From positions 3,286,001 to 3,350,000 of the forward strand of contig NZ_CP084463.1 in assembly GCF_020405185.1 (NCBI RefSeq): a stretch of 64,000 bases of DNA, read 5' to 3'. The notes below the pieces were generated by a model. The model was not told where the DNA came from, searched no databases, and was given only the letters and a program-made list of their open reading frames with translations. Shown piece after piece: positions 25,103 to 32,664 of the stretch. The position numbers and the translations under genes are program-made. Source of the DNA: Halomicrobium salinisoli. Its GTDB lineage: Archaea; Halobacteriota; Halobacteria; Halobacteriales; Haloarculaceae. Position 1 is the first letter of the stretch. Each line of letters starts with the position of its first letter.

Positions 25103-25362
25103 GAACAGCCAGAAAGCCCCGACCGGTTCGACTCGGGGGCTTCGCTGCGGTCCTCGCCTCCCTCTGGTCGGTTGCGGTCCTTGCGTCAGCCGCCTTCGTC
25201 GAACCGGTCGCCCCTTTCAGTCCCGCCCGGCCTGGAAAGCCGAACGGGCGGGACTGAAAGGGGCCGGACGTTCGCTGAGCGAGACGAAGTAAGCACCGCA
25301 GCCGAAGGCGAGGAGCGCAGCGAGTCGCAGCCAGCGAACGTCCGGGGGCTTTCTGGCTGTTC
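25103..25362 (+). repeat. Four-way-junction element A (structured repeat)
   Basis: 260 bp. The outer stem is 25103-25120 with 25345-25362 (18 bp). Arm 1 is 25121-25132 with 25198-25209 (12 bp), arm 2 is 25210-25228 with 25246-25264 (19 bp), and arm 3 is 25265-25277 with 25332-25344 (13 bp). All are perfect, and neighbouring stems touch with no unpaired base. The loops of arms 1 and 3 are complementary (25142-25159 with 25306-25323, 17 of 18). The same plan recurs at 40343-40598. It lies between divergent hel308 and a ferredoxin gene. ORFs running through it are not credible. Confidence 0.9.
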
Positions 25363-25458
25363 ACGCCGGTTGCAGTCGCGGTTCCGGCGATAGCTAATCC
25401 GACACCGATCGCTGCTAGTCCCGGAACCATAAGGGGGGAACACCACGAAGCCATACGC

Positions 25459-25704
25459 ATGAAGGTCGAGTTCGATCGGGACACGTGCATCGGGATGTTC
25501 CAGTGCGTCGCGGAGTGGGACGCCTTCGAGAAGGACGAGGACGCGGGCAAGGCGGTTCTGGAAGACAGCGAGGAGGAGTCAGAGGGCGTGTTCGTCCGGG
25601 AGGTGCCGGAGGACGCGGAACTGGACGCGAAGTTCGCGGCGCGGGCCTGTCCCGTCGAGGCCATCACCGTCTACGACGACGACGGCGAGCAGCTGGTGCC
25701 CTGA
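25459..25704 (+). CDS. Single-cluster ferredoxin
   Basis: An 81-residue acidic ferredoxin. The cluster motif is CIGMFQC near residue 11 with the remote ACPVEAI near residue 64. In a [4Fe-4S] ferredoxin the motif is CxxCxxC; here the middle Cys is Met, so a [3Fe-4S] cluster or an unusual ligand is expected. Start MKVEFDRDTCIGM is typical of haloarchaeal members. The redox partner is unknown. It lies downstream of element A and upstream of the malate:quinone oxidoreductase, on the same strand but with a separate promoter between. Confidence 0.85.
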   Translation: MKVEFDRDTCIGMFQCVAEWDAFEKDEDAGKAVLEDSEEESEGVFVREVPEDAELDAKFAARACPVEAITVYDDDGEQLVP

Positions 25705-25815
25705 TCGGCCGCGAACGGACGCGAGACTGTCTCTGGCGGCCCGTATTCGAAACCCTCTTCCGCGGATAGACATATTACTATCGTGACGGATACTGGGATA
25801 GTTTCGATTAAGTAG

Positions 25816-25839
25816 CTCAGGAAGTCAGGTACACCTGAG
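25816..25839. promoter_or_regulatory. Overlapping inverted repeats before the malate:quinone oxidoreductase gene
   Basis: CTCAGG...CCTGAG and TCAGGT-AC-ACCTGA overlap, 33-56 bases before the ATG and just after a TATA-like CGATTAAGT (about 25805). This position suits a repressor operator. Confidence 0.45.
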
Positions 25840-25871
25840 TCGACTGCGGGACAGTCACAAACACACTATCT

Positions 25872-27254
25872 ATGGTTAACGAATACGACCTCGTCATCGT
25901 CGGCGGAGGCATCAGCGGCGCGTCGCTCCTGTACACGGTCGCGAAGTTCACGGACGTCGAGAGCGTCGCGCTGGTGGAGAAAGAGGAGGAGATCGCGGCG
26001 ATCAACTCCCATCACACGAACAACTCCCAGACGCTGCACTTCGGGGACATCGAGACGAACTACACCCTGGAGAAGGCCGAGGAGGTCAAGGAAGGCGCCG
26101 AGATGCTGGCGGGGTACTTAGAGGACGTCGACCCCGACCGCGAGATGCACAGCAAGCGCTCGAAGATGGTGCTCGCGGTCGGCGAGGAGGAGGTCGCCGA
26201 ACTCGAGGAGCGCTACCACGAGAACGGCTTCGGCGACCTGTTCCCGAAGCTCGAACCGATCGGTCGCGAGGAGATCGCCGAGATCGAGCCCAAGGTCGTC
26301 GAGGGCCGCGACCCCGGCGTCGAGATGATGGCCCTGCAGACGCCGGACGGCTACGTCCTCGACTACGGGACGATCTCGCAGTCGTTCGTCGAGGCCGCCA
26401 CGGAGGAGGACGGCGTCGAGGTCTACACCGGCACCGAGGCCCACTCGATCCGGGAGACCCCCGAGGGCTTCACCTTCGACACCGACGCGGGCCTGTTCGA
26501 GTCCGACGCCGCCGTCGTCGCGGCGGGTTCCCACAGCCTCCAGATCGCCAAGGAGATGGGCTACGGCGAGGACCTCTCCTTACTTCCGGTCGCGGGGAGC
26601 TTCTTCCTGGCCGACGACTACCTCAACGGCAAGGTCTACACCCTCCAGATGAAGAAGCTGCCCTTCGCGGCGGTCCACGGCGACGCCGACGTCCACGACG
26701 GGTCGATCACCCGGTTCGGGCCGACGGCGAAGGTCGTCCCGACGCTGGAGCGCGGTCGGTTCAACACGATTTCGGACTTCACGGACGTGTTCGGGTTCAA
26801 CCTGGACTCGTTCCTCAGCTACGCCAACATCCTGGCCGACCGGATCCTGCTCCCGTACGTCGTCCGGAACCTGGTCTACGACATCCCGGAGATCGGCAAG
26901 CGCGCGTTCCTGCCGAACGTCCAGAAGGTCGTCCCGACGGCCGACGTCGACGACATCTCCCGCGCGAAGGGCTACGGCGGCGTCCGGCCCCAGATCGTCG
27001 ACACGTCCGAGAAGTCCCTCGACATGGGCGAGGCCAAGCTCACCGGCGACGGCGTCATCTTCAACATCACTCCCTCGCCCGGCGCCTCGACCTGCCTGAA
27101 GAACGCCATGCGTGACACCCACGAGATCGTGGAATACCTCGAGGACTACGAGTTCGACGAGGAGGCGTTCCGCGAGGCCACCATCGACAACTTCCCGCGC
27201 GGCGACGCAGGCGACGCCGGCGAGGCCGAGCCCGCGCCCGCGCAGGACGACTGA
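25872..27254 (+). CDS. mqo: Malate:quinone oxidoreductase-like FAD enzyme
   Basis: A 460-residue flavoprotein. The N-terminal FAD motif DLVIVGGGISGASLLY is intact. The substrate-region segment NSQTLHFGDIETNYT and the long central domain resemble Mqo, which oxidises malate to oxaloacetate and passes electrons to the membrane quinone. The C-terminal FNITPSPGASTCLKNAMRD holds the second FAD contact. Its acidic tail is non-conserved. The related L-2-hydroxyglutarate oxidases are the main alternative. An operator-like repeat lies just upstream. Confidence 0.75.
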   Translation: MVNEYDLVIVGGGISGASLLYTVAKFTDVESVALVEKEEEIAAINSHHTNNSQTLHFGDIETNYTLEKAEEVKEGAEMLAGYLEDVDPDREMHSKRSKMVLAVGEEEVAELEERYHENGFGDLFPKLEPIGREEIAEIEPKVVEGRDPGVEMMALQTPDGYVLDYGTISQSFVEAATEEDGVEVYTGTEAHSIRETPEGFTFDTDAGLFESDAAVVAAGSHSLQIAKEMGYGEDLSLLPVAGSFFLADDYLNGKVYTLQMKKLPFAAVHGDADVHDGSITRFGPTAKVVPTLERGRFNTISDFTDVFGFNLDSFLSYANILADRILLPYVVRNLVYDIPEIGKRAFLPNVQKVVPTADVDDISRAKGYGGVRPQIVDTSEKSLDMGEAKLTGDGVIFNITPSPGASTCLKNAMRDTHEIVEYLEDYEFDEEAFREATIDNFPRGDAGDAGEAEPAPAQDD

Positions 27255-27397
27255 TCGCCGCCCTCCGATCGCTCGAACACCCCTTCGTTTCGACTGGAAC
27301 TTCGAACAGGTCGACTTTCGAACAGTCGACGTGGCAGTCGCGCGTTCGGCCGCCGTCGCCGAAAGTGACAGGTACCGGCGGGTCGCAGGGTCGCTAG

Positions 27398-28873
27398 ATG
27401 CTCCGTGAGTGGCCGCGCCGGGTCATCGAGGGATTCCCCGCGCTGCTGGCGCGGGCCGGGCTGGTCGACCGGGCGAAGGCGACCGAGGCGCTGGACCTGG
27501 CGGCGCCGGTGATGGTGACCGGCGGACTCCGGATCCTGCTGCGCATCGCCGACTTCGCGATGGTCGGGCTGGCGCTGGGCGACGCCGCCATCGCCGGCCT
27601 GGAGCTGGGCTTCCAGTACTACTTCCTGGGCTTCGGCCTGTCGCTGGCGGTCACCTCGGGGACGATCAGCGTCGTCTCGCGGCTGCAGGGCGCCGACGAG
27701 CCCGGGCGGGCGAACCTCGCCGTCAAGCAGTCGCTGTGGCTGGCGCTGCTCATCTCGCTGCCGCTGACGGCGATCTCGTGGGCGTACGCCGAGCCGATGG
27801 TCGCGCTGCTGACCGACGACGCCGCCGTCGTCGACCTCGGCGCGACGTACCTCTCGATCGTGATGCTGTCGCTGGCGCCGCGGTTCTGGAGCATGATCGC
27901 CGCCCGCGCGCTGGCGGGCAGCGCGGACACGCGCACCCCGATGTACGTCCGGCTGGTCACGCTCCCGACCAACGTCGCCCTCAACGCCCTGCTCATCTTC
28001 GGGCTGGGACCGTTCCCCCGACTCGGCATCGCCGGCGCGGCCGTCGGGACCGCCGTCGCCAACGCGCTGGCGGCGTCGGTGTTCTTCGCGCTGCTCGTCT
28101 CGGGCCGGTACGCGGTGACCTTGCCGCTTTCCGGCCGCCAGGTCGACCTCGGCCTGCTGACCGAGATCGTCCGCGTCGCCCTGCCGCTCGCGGGGATGCG
28201 CCTGTTCCAGACGTTCGGTCGCTTCCCCTTCCTGTTCGTGCTGGGGATCCTCGGGACACCGGTGGTCGCCGCCTTCGCCGTCGGCCGGCGGGTGATGCTG
28301 CTGGCGATGATGCCCGCGTGGGGCTACTCGACGGCGGCGAGCACGCTCGTCGGCCAGCACGTCGGCGCCGGCGACGACGCCGACGCGGGCGCGTACGGCT
28401 GGCAGACGCTGCGGATCGCGCTCGTGACCCAGCTGCTGATCGCCGCCGTGCTGGTCGCCTTCGCCCGGCCGATCACCGCGCTGTTCGGCACCGGACACCC
28501 CGACCTCGCGGTCGACTTCGTCCGCGCCTTCGCGCTGGCCGTGGCCGGCTTCTCGGTCTCGCGGACCATGCGCGGGAGCCTGCGCGGCGCCGGCGACACG
28601 CGCTGGCCACTGTACGGCTCGATCCTCGGCGCCTACTGCTACCGCTTGCCGGTCGCCTTCCTCGCGCTCCCGGCGAGCGCCGTCGTGACCGTCCCCCTCG
28701 TCGGCGTCTCGGTGACGCCCGGGCTCGGCTGGGGCCTGCCCACGATCTTCGCGGCCATCGTCGGCGACTACTACCTCAAGGCCGCCGTCAACACCGGCCG
28801 CTTCTGGACCGGCGGCTGGCGCGCGGTCGCCCGCGCGTCGGGGGTGGGGGCGGATCCCGACGCCGACGACTGA
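27398..28873 (+). CDS. MATE-family multidrug/Na+ antiporter
   Basis: A 491-residue membrane protein with about 12 hydrophobic segments in two homologous halves, the MATE pattern. EALDLAAPVMVTGGLRILLRIADFAMVG is the typical first helix, and SRTMRGSLRGAGDTRWPL the conserved turn before the late helices. Substrates (drugs, cations) cannot be told from sequence. The N-terminal 30 residues are amphipathic and the start is uncertain by a few codons. Repetitive sequence follows directly after the stop. A second MATE gene is at 47577. Confidence 0.9.
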   Translation: MLREWPRRVIEGFPALLARAGLVDRAKATEALDLAAPVMVTGGLRILLRIADFAMVGLALGDAAIAGLELGFQYYFLGFGLSLAVTSGTISVVSRLQGADEPGRANLAVKQSLWLALLISLPLTAISWAYAEPMVALLTDDAAVVDLGATYLSIVMLSLAPRFWSMIAARALAGSADTRTPMYVRLVTLPTNVALNALLIFGLGPFPRLGIAGAAVGTAVANALAASVFFALLVSGRYAVTLPLSGRQVDLGLLTEIVRVALPLAGMRLFQTFGRFPFLFVLGILGTPVVAAFAVGRRVMLLAMMPAWGYSTAASTLVGQHVGAGDDADAGAYGWQTLRIALVTQLLIAAVLVAFARPITALFGTGHPDLAVDFVRAFALAVAGFSVSRTMRGSLRGAGDTRWPLYGSILGAYCYRLPVAFLALPASAVVTVPLVGVSVTPGLGWGLPTIFAAIVGDYYLKAAVNTGRFWTGGWRAVARASGVGADPDADD

Positions 28874-28882
28874 CGCGAGATT

Positions 28883-29060
28883 CCGACCGAAGGGAGGAAT
28901 CTCGGACCGAGCGAGCGGGAACGAACGGAGTGAGCGACACGCGAGCCGCGAGAGCCCGACCGAAGGGAGGAATCTCGGACCGAGCGAGCGGGAGTGAGCG
29001 AAGCGAACGACACGCGAGCAGCGAGGCCTCGGACCGAGCGAGCGGAGAGCGACCACAGGG
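28883..29060. repeat. Direct repeats downstream of the MATE gene
   Basis: A 38-bp unit occurs at 28883-28920 and, identically, at 28956-28993 (period 73). A partial third copy is near 29028-29047. The 42 bases at 28981-29022 recur, inverted, inside a coding sequence at 33379-33420. No gene is seen here. Confidence 0.8.
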
Positions 29061-29132
29061 AGCGATTCGTGAGCCGCGACTGTCGGCGTCGCGGGCGTCC
29101 CGTCGACCGCCCGCGGCGCCGACGACTGAGAA

Positions 29133-29141
29133 CTTTTAATG
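29133..29141 (+). promoter_or_regulatory. TATA element for the 31-residue membrane peptide gene
   Basis: CTTTTAATG lies 24-32 bases before the ATG at 29165, implying a leaderless transcript starting at the small gene. Confidence 0.5.
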
Positions 29142-29164
29142 TGCGACACCGCTCATCACCGTCC

Positions 29165-29260
29165 ATGAGCAAGGCCACCAAGATCGTGCTCGGGACGCTC
29201 GGCGTGTCGATCGTGCTCTCGGTCGCACTCGTCGCCAACCTGATCCTCACCACCGTCTGA
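29165..29260 (+). CDS. 31-residue single-span membrane protein
   Basis: A tiny protein, SKATKIVLGTLGVSIVLSVA and on to a C-terminal LILTTV, forming one transmembrane helix. It is supported by its own TATA at leaderless spacing and by the stop codon, which shares a base with the next gene's start (TGATG). That implies coupled translation with the protein at 29260. A longer frame upstream runs through repeats and is not credible. Function unknown. Confidence 0.65.
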   Translation: MSKATKIVLGTLGVSIVLSVALVANLILTTV

Positions 29261-30045
29261 TGTTCGAGGAGCGGGCCCTCGACGGCGAGGTCGACCGCGT
29301 CCGCGAGCGCCACGCGCCCGACGCCGTGGTACTTGACTGCCAGCGGGACTTCGAGACGCTGGACCCCGCCGTCGCCGAGGACCTCCTCCTGCTGACCGAG
29401 GACCTCGACCCGCTGTCCTATCCCGACGGGTGGGTGCCCGCCGACGCGCCCGAGGAGTTGCACCGCTTCGCCGGATCGGACTTCACCGTCGGCATGCCCG
29501 GCGACGGCGGCGTCGCCTGGACCCGCCAGACCGACCCCGCCGTCGTCCTCGTCAAGCCGCGACTGGCGGGGTCGCCCGACGACTTCGTCGACTTCCTGAT
29601 CGCCGAGGCGCTCGTCCAGGTCGGTCTGGACCTCCCGGAGCACTTCCTGGGCTTCTTCGCGGACCGCTATCCCGACTTCTCCCGGGCCGTCGCCGGCCGG
29701 CTGAATCCGGCCGACACCTACCAGCTGGCCGCCGCCGTCTTCGACGCCTACGTCGGCCTGCACTCCCGCGAGGTGTTCGCCGACTGGGACGGCGACCTGC
29801 CCCGCCTGTTCGACGCCTGGCACGACGCCGGCGAGCGCCTGGAACCCCGACTGGGCGACCTCTCCCAGGAGATCGCTCTCGGGCAGACCGACTTCGCCGC
29901 CGCCGCGGAACTGGCCTGCTCCGCGATCAAACATGCCGTCGAACCGCCCGCCCCCTTCGCCGCGCTGGACACCAGCGCGTATCGGGAGTACGGCGCCGAG
30001 TACGCCCTCCGGTGGGCCGAGAAGACGCTGGACGCGTCTGACTAG
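29260..30045 (+). CDS. Haloarchaeal cytosolic protein of unknown function
   Basis: A 261-residue acidic soluble protein without a signal peptide or membrane segment. It looks mainly helical, with a conserved-looking core (DDFVDFLIAEALVQVGLDLP and LPEHFLGFFADRYPDF). I do not recognise a catalytic motif. It is coupled by a one-base overlap to the 31-residue membrane peptide, so the pair may form a membrane-associated unit. The gene ends at the repeat-rich element at 30060-30760. Confidence 0.7.
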   Translation: MFEERALDGEVDRVRERHAPDAVVLDCQRDFETLDPAVAEDLLLLTEDLDPLSYPDGWVPADAPEELHRFAGSDFTVGMPGDGGVAWTRQTDPAVVLVKPRLAGSPDDFVDFLIAEALVQVGLDLPEHFLGFFADRYPDFSRAVAGRLNPADTYQLAAAVFDAYVGLHSREVFADWDGDLPRLFDAWHDAGERLEPRLGDLSQEIALGQTDFAAAAELACSAIKHAVEPPAPFAALDTSAYREYGAEYALRWAEKTLDASD

Positions 30046-30132
30046 GACTCTTCGTTCATTTGCTCGGAGTTCTCGCGACTGCTGACGACGGCTGGGAAGC
30101 TCTCAGCCCGCTCTCCGGGATCAGCAACAGCA

Positions 30133-30750
30133 CCCAGAAAGCCCTCGGCCCGCTCTTCAGAACGGCTACTGACGATGCCGGCGAGACGTAGAAAGCCCTC
30201 GGCTCGCTCGGGTCGCGCGACCACGGGAAGACGGTCCTGCTCACTCCGTTGCGCGGGCTGCGACTTCCCTGCCTTCGTTCGCTACGCTCACGAAGACCAC
30301 CGCTGCGCGCTTCGCTCACTGCGCTCGCTCCAGTGCTTGCGGGCTCGTGCTTCCCCGACCGCGCTTCGCCCTTTCATCCGCCAGGCAGCAATTGCTCGCG
30401 CCACGAGGGCGCGAGCGATTGCTTCCACCACCCCTCCCCGGTCGCGCCTGGCGGCGCGACACGCGTCCTGACCGCACCGCGGCCTGGAGCGGCCTCCGTG
30501 CCGCGACCCGGGGAAAGGCAGGTCTGCGGTCCTGGCGGATGAAAGGGCGAGGCCCGCTCGCGCCGGCGGGGAGTCGCTGGGCGGCCCCTATCCGAGCGTA
30601 GCGAGGATATGTCGGCCAGCGGCCGCGAGCGGGCCGAGGGCTTTCTGGGTGTTCCCGGTACTCACAGCGACTCCAGAGAGCGGGCCGAGGGCTTTCTGGA
30701 TGTTCCCGGTACTCACAGCGACTCCAGAGAGCGGGCCGAGGGCTTTCTGG
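30133..30750 (+). repeat. Element C: large palindromic repeat related to elements A and B
   Basis: A 618-bp non-coding segment between convergent genes. It shares the outer motif AGAAAGCCC...GGGCTTTCT and the middle-arm motif CCCTTTCA...TGAAAGGG with elements A and B. Middle arm: 30367-30385 with 30531-30549 (19 bp, perfect), containing further hairpins. Arm 3: 30551-30562 with 30624-30635 (12 bp). Arm 1 is imperfect (GCGCG and GGGAAG blocks). The outer-stem ends are multiplied: at least two copies on the left (30133 and 30190) and three on the right. Frames through it (recurring ERAEGFL peptides) are artefacts. Confidence 0.8.
30627..30750 (+). repeat. Three tandem 51-bp repeats at the right end of element C
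   Basis: Copies begin at 30627, 30678 and 30729, each with GAGCGGGCCGAGGGCTTTCT. The first two periods are nearly identical over 51 bp. They are the inverted partner of AGAAAGCCCTCGGCCCGCTC at 30136-30155 and of a diverged copy at 30190-30209. A degenerate left copy may start near 30095. Confidence 0.85.
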
Positions 30751-30760
30751 TCGTCAGCAG

Positions 30761-31288
30761 TCATTCCGGTGGTTCCTCTCGCCACTCCTCTGCCAGCAAT
30801 CCGAAGAGGACGGCGTCGACGCGCTCGCCTTCCACCTTGTAATGCTCACGCAGGCAGCCCTCGCGCTGGAAGCCGACCTTCTCCAGAACGCGCATGGAGG
30901 CATCGTTACCGTCGAACACACGCGCGAGGAGCTTCTCCAGCTGTCGATCGAGGAAGGCCCACTCGCAGAGCAGGTCGACGGCCTCGGTGGCGTAGCCCTG
31001 GCCGCGCTCCTCGGCGGCGATCCAGTAGCCGATCTCGCCGTTGCCGGCCACGTCGTTCACGTCGAACGCCCAGGCGAAACCCACGGGTTCCCCGTCCCGG
31101 CAGATTAGCGCCCCGACGTCGAACTCCCCGTCGGATTCGCGTAGCTCCGCCTCCGTGATCGGGTCGTGGCTGTGCGTGTACCGGCGGATCGTCGGCCGGT
31201 TCCAGTGCTCGGCGAGGAAGGCGTGGTCCTCGTCGGTGACCGTACGCAGCGTCACGCGGTCGCCGCGGAGGAAGGCGTGGCCGGGCAT
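30761..31288 (-). CDS. GNAT-family N-acetyltransferase (RimJ/RimL-like)
   Basis: A 175-residue acetyltransferase. The acetyl-CoA motif is GEIGYWIAAEERGQGYATEA near residue 86, followed by LLARVFDGNDASMRVLEKVGF, typical of RimJ/RimL enzymes that acetylate protein N-termini or small amines. The N-terminal LRTVTDEDHAFLAEHWN fits the family. The substrate is unknown. It ends 11 bases from the last 51-bp repeat of element C. Confidence 0.88.
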   Translation of the reverse strand: MPGHAFLRGDRVTLRTVTDEDHAFLAEHWNRPTIRRYTHSHDPITEAELRESDGEFDVGALICRDGEPVGFAWAFDVNDVAGNGEIGYWIAAEERGQGYATEAVDLLCEWAFLDRQLEKLLARVFDGNDASMRVLEKVGFQREGCLREHYKVEGERVDAVLFGLLAEEWREEPPE

Positions 31289-31358
31289 GGTTTCGAGTGC
31301 AGCTACCAGTACAAAAACGGTTGTCGTCGCGTGCCAACTGCCCCCACACTTCTCTCGG

Positions 31359-32495
31359 CTACTCCTCCGCCAGCCGATCGAGGACGGCGTCGGCGTCGTA
31401 CTGCAGCGTCAGCTCCCGCGACCGGCCGCGGCCGTCGACGTCGGTGTAGGTGGCCTCGACGATGCCGAGCTGGTCGAGCTTGTTGACGATCTCGGAGTAG
31501 CGGGTGTAGCCGAGGTCGGTGCGGTCGTTGAAGGCCTCGTAGATGTCGCCGGCGGTCTCGCCCTCGTGCTCGGCGACGACGCCGACCAGGGCGCTCTCGG
31601 AGTCCGAGAGCTCCTGCAGGCGCCGGGAGAGGTGGACGTACTTGGACTTGTCGTAGGCCGCCTCGACGTCCTCCAGTTCGACGGAGCGGGAGGCGCGCAT
31701 CTCGGCGTTCATGCCGGCCCGCCGCAGCAGGTCGATGCCGACGCGGAGGTCGCCGCCCTGCTCCTCGGTGAGTTCGGCGACGCGGTCGAGGACGGGCGCG
31801 TCGACGACGCCCTCGTGGAACCCCCGGTCGACCCGCTCCCGGAGGATGTCGACGATCTCGCCCTGGTCGTACTTGTTGAAGTAGATCTCCTCGGGACGGA
31901 AGACGCTCTGGACGCGCGTGTCCAGCGCGTCGATGACGTCCAGGTCGAGGTCCGAGGAGATGCAGATGACGCCGATCTTGGCGCCGGAGTGGGCCTCGTG
32001 GGCGCGCAGCAGCGAATAGAGGGTGTCGGAGGCCTCAGACTCGTAGAAGAGGTAGTTGACGTCGTCCAGCGCGACCACCAGCACCTCTTCCCGATCCACG
32101 AGGCGGTCGGTGATCTGGGAGAACAGCTTCTTGAAGGAGATCCCGGAGGAGGGCGGCTCGTACTCGAAGATCTCGGCGAACAGCCGCGAGAACACGGAGT
32201 ACCGCGTCGAGTCGACCTGGCAGTTGACCCGGACGGCCTGGACGTCGGTCTGGGCCGTCAGCTCGTCGAAGAGGATCTGCGTGGCCGTGGTCTTGCCCGT
32301 GCCGGGCGGGCCGCGGGCGATGACGTTCAGCGGGCGCGAGCCCCGGACGGCTGGCCTGAGCGCGTACTTCAGGTTCTCCATCTGGGTCTCGCGGTGTTTG
32401 AACGTCTCCGGGACGTAGTCGATCTCGAAGACGTGCTCGTCCCGGAAGACGGACTCGTCCCAGGAGAGCATACCCTCCTCGGGATCGTCGCTCAT
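31359..32495 (-). CDS. orc1: Orc1/Cdc6-family replication initiator
   Basis: A 378-residue AAA+ protein. Walker A is ARGPPGTGKTTATQ and Walker B VVALDDVNYLF. Sensor and arginine-finger segments (DTRVQSVFRPEEI) follow. A C-terminal winged helix (near residues 295-375: ALVGVVAEHEGETAGDIYEA...YTRYSEIVNKLDQLG) binds origin DNA. The start is the ATG at 32495, since the longer frame adds proline/arginine-rich residues. A perfect 14-bp inverted repeat brackets its promoter. Haloarchaea carry many orc genes, and only some sit beside active origins; no AT-rich unwinding region is seen here. Confidence 0.93.
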   Translation of the reverse strand: MSDDPEEGMLSWDESVFRDEHVFEIDYVPETFKHRETQMENLKYALRPAVRGSRPLNVIARGPPGTGKTTATQILFDELTAQTDVQAVRVNCQVDSTRYSVFSRLFAEIFEYEPPSSGISFKKLFSQITDRLVDREEVLVVALDDVNYLFYESEASDTLYSLLRAHEAHSGAKIGVICISSDLDLDVIDALDTRVQSVFRPEEIYFNKYDQGEIVDILRERVDRGFHEGVVDAPVLDRVAELTEEQGGDLRVGIDLLRRAGMNAEMRASRSVELEDVEAAYDKSKYVHLSRRLQELSDSESALVGVVAEHEGETAGDIYEAFNDRTDLGYTRYSEIVNKLDQLGIVEATYTDVDGRGRSRELTLQYDADAVLDRLAEE

Positions 32496-32552
32496 CACTT
32501 TCACCGCGGTGCTGACGGCACTTAACGGTTCCCCAGCCCCGCGGTGAAAGTG
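32496..32552. promoter_or_regulatory. 14-bp inverted repeat bracketing the orc1 promoter
   Basis: CACTTTCACCGCGG (32496-32509) and its exact complement (32539-32552) are separated by 29 bases that contain the minus-strand TATA-like CCGTTAAGTG. The left arm touches the orc1 start codon. It is a candidate Orc1 or repressor binding site. Confidence 0.55.
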
Positions 32553-32664
32553 GAACTGGGCGGTATCCGGCATCGAAACGGCCATCGAAGCGTCGACGTC
32601 CGGTCGCAGTCGCGCGGTTTCGGGTGCAAACGCGGGCGGACGCCGTCGCACCGCGCCGGCGCCC

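Noticed and set aside
25121..25209. tRNA-like gene because of GGTTCGA and cloverleaf shape in element A
   Set aside because: GGTTCGA here is part of arm 1. Arm lengths, the absence of an anticodon loop of seven bases and the total size of 260 bp exclude a tRNA. No other tRNA gene was found by eye.
25210..25264. CRISPR-like repeat (CCCCTTTCAGTCCC and its complement)
   Set aside because: The two halves are arms of one hairpin and do not form a spaced direct-repeat array. No cas genes are in the window.
25103..25362. Open frames running through the four-way-junction elements
   Set aside because: The peptides result from the palindromes (for example PFQS and GTERG segments) and differ in frame and start between the copies. 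No ribosome-binding or promoter support is seen.
32496..32664. Replication origin beside the orc1 gene
   Set aside because: Apart from the 14-bp inverted repeat there is no AT-rich unwinding stretch and no row of origin-recognition boxes. Many haloarchaeal orc genes are not linked to active origins.
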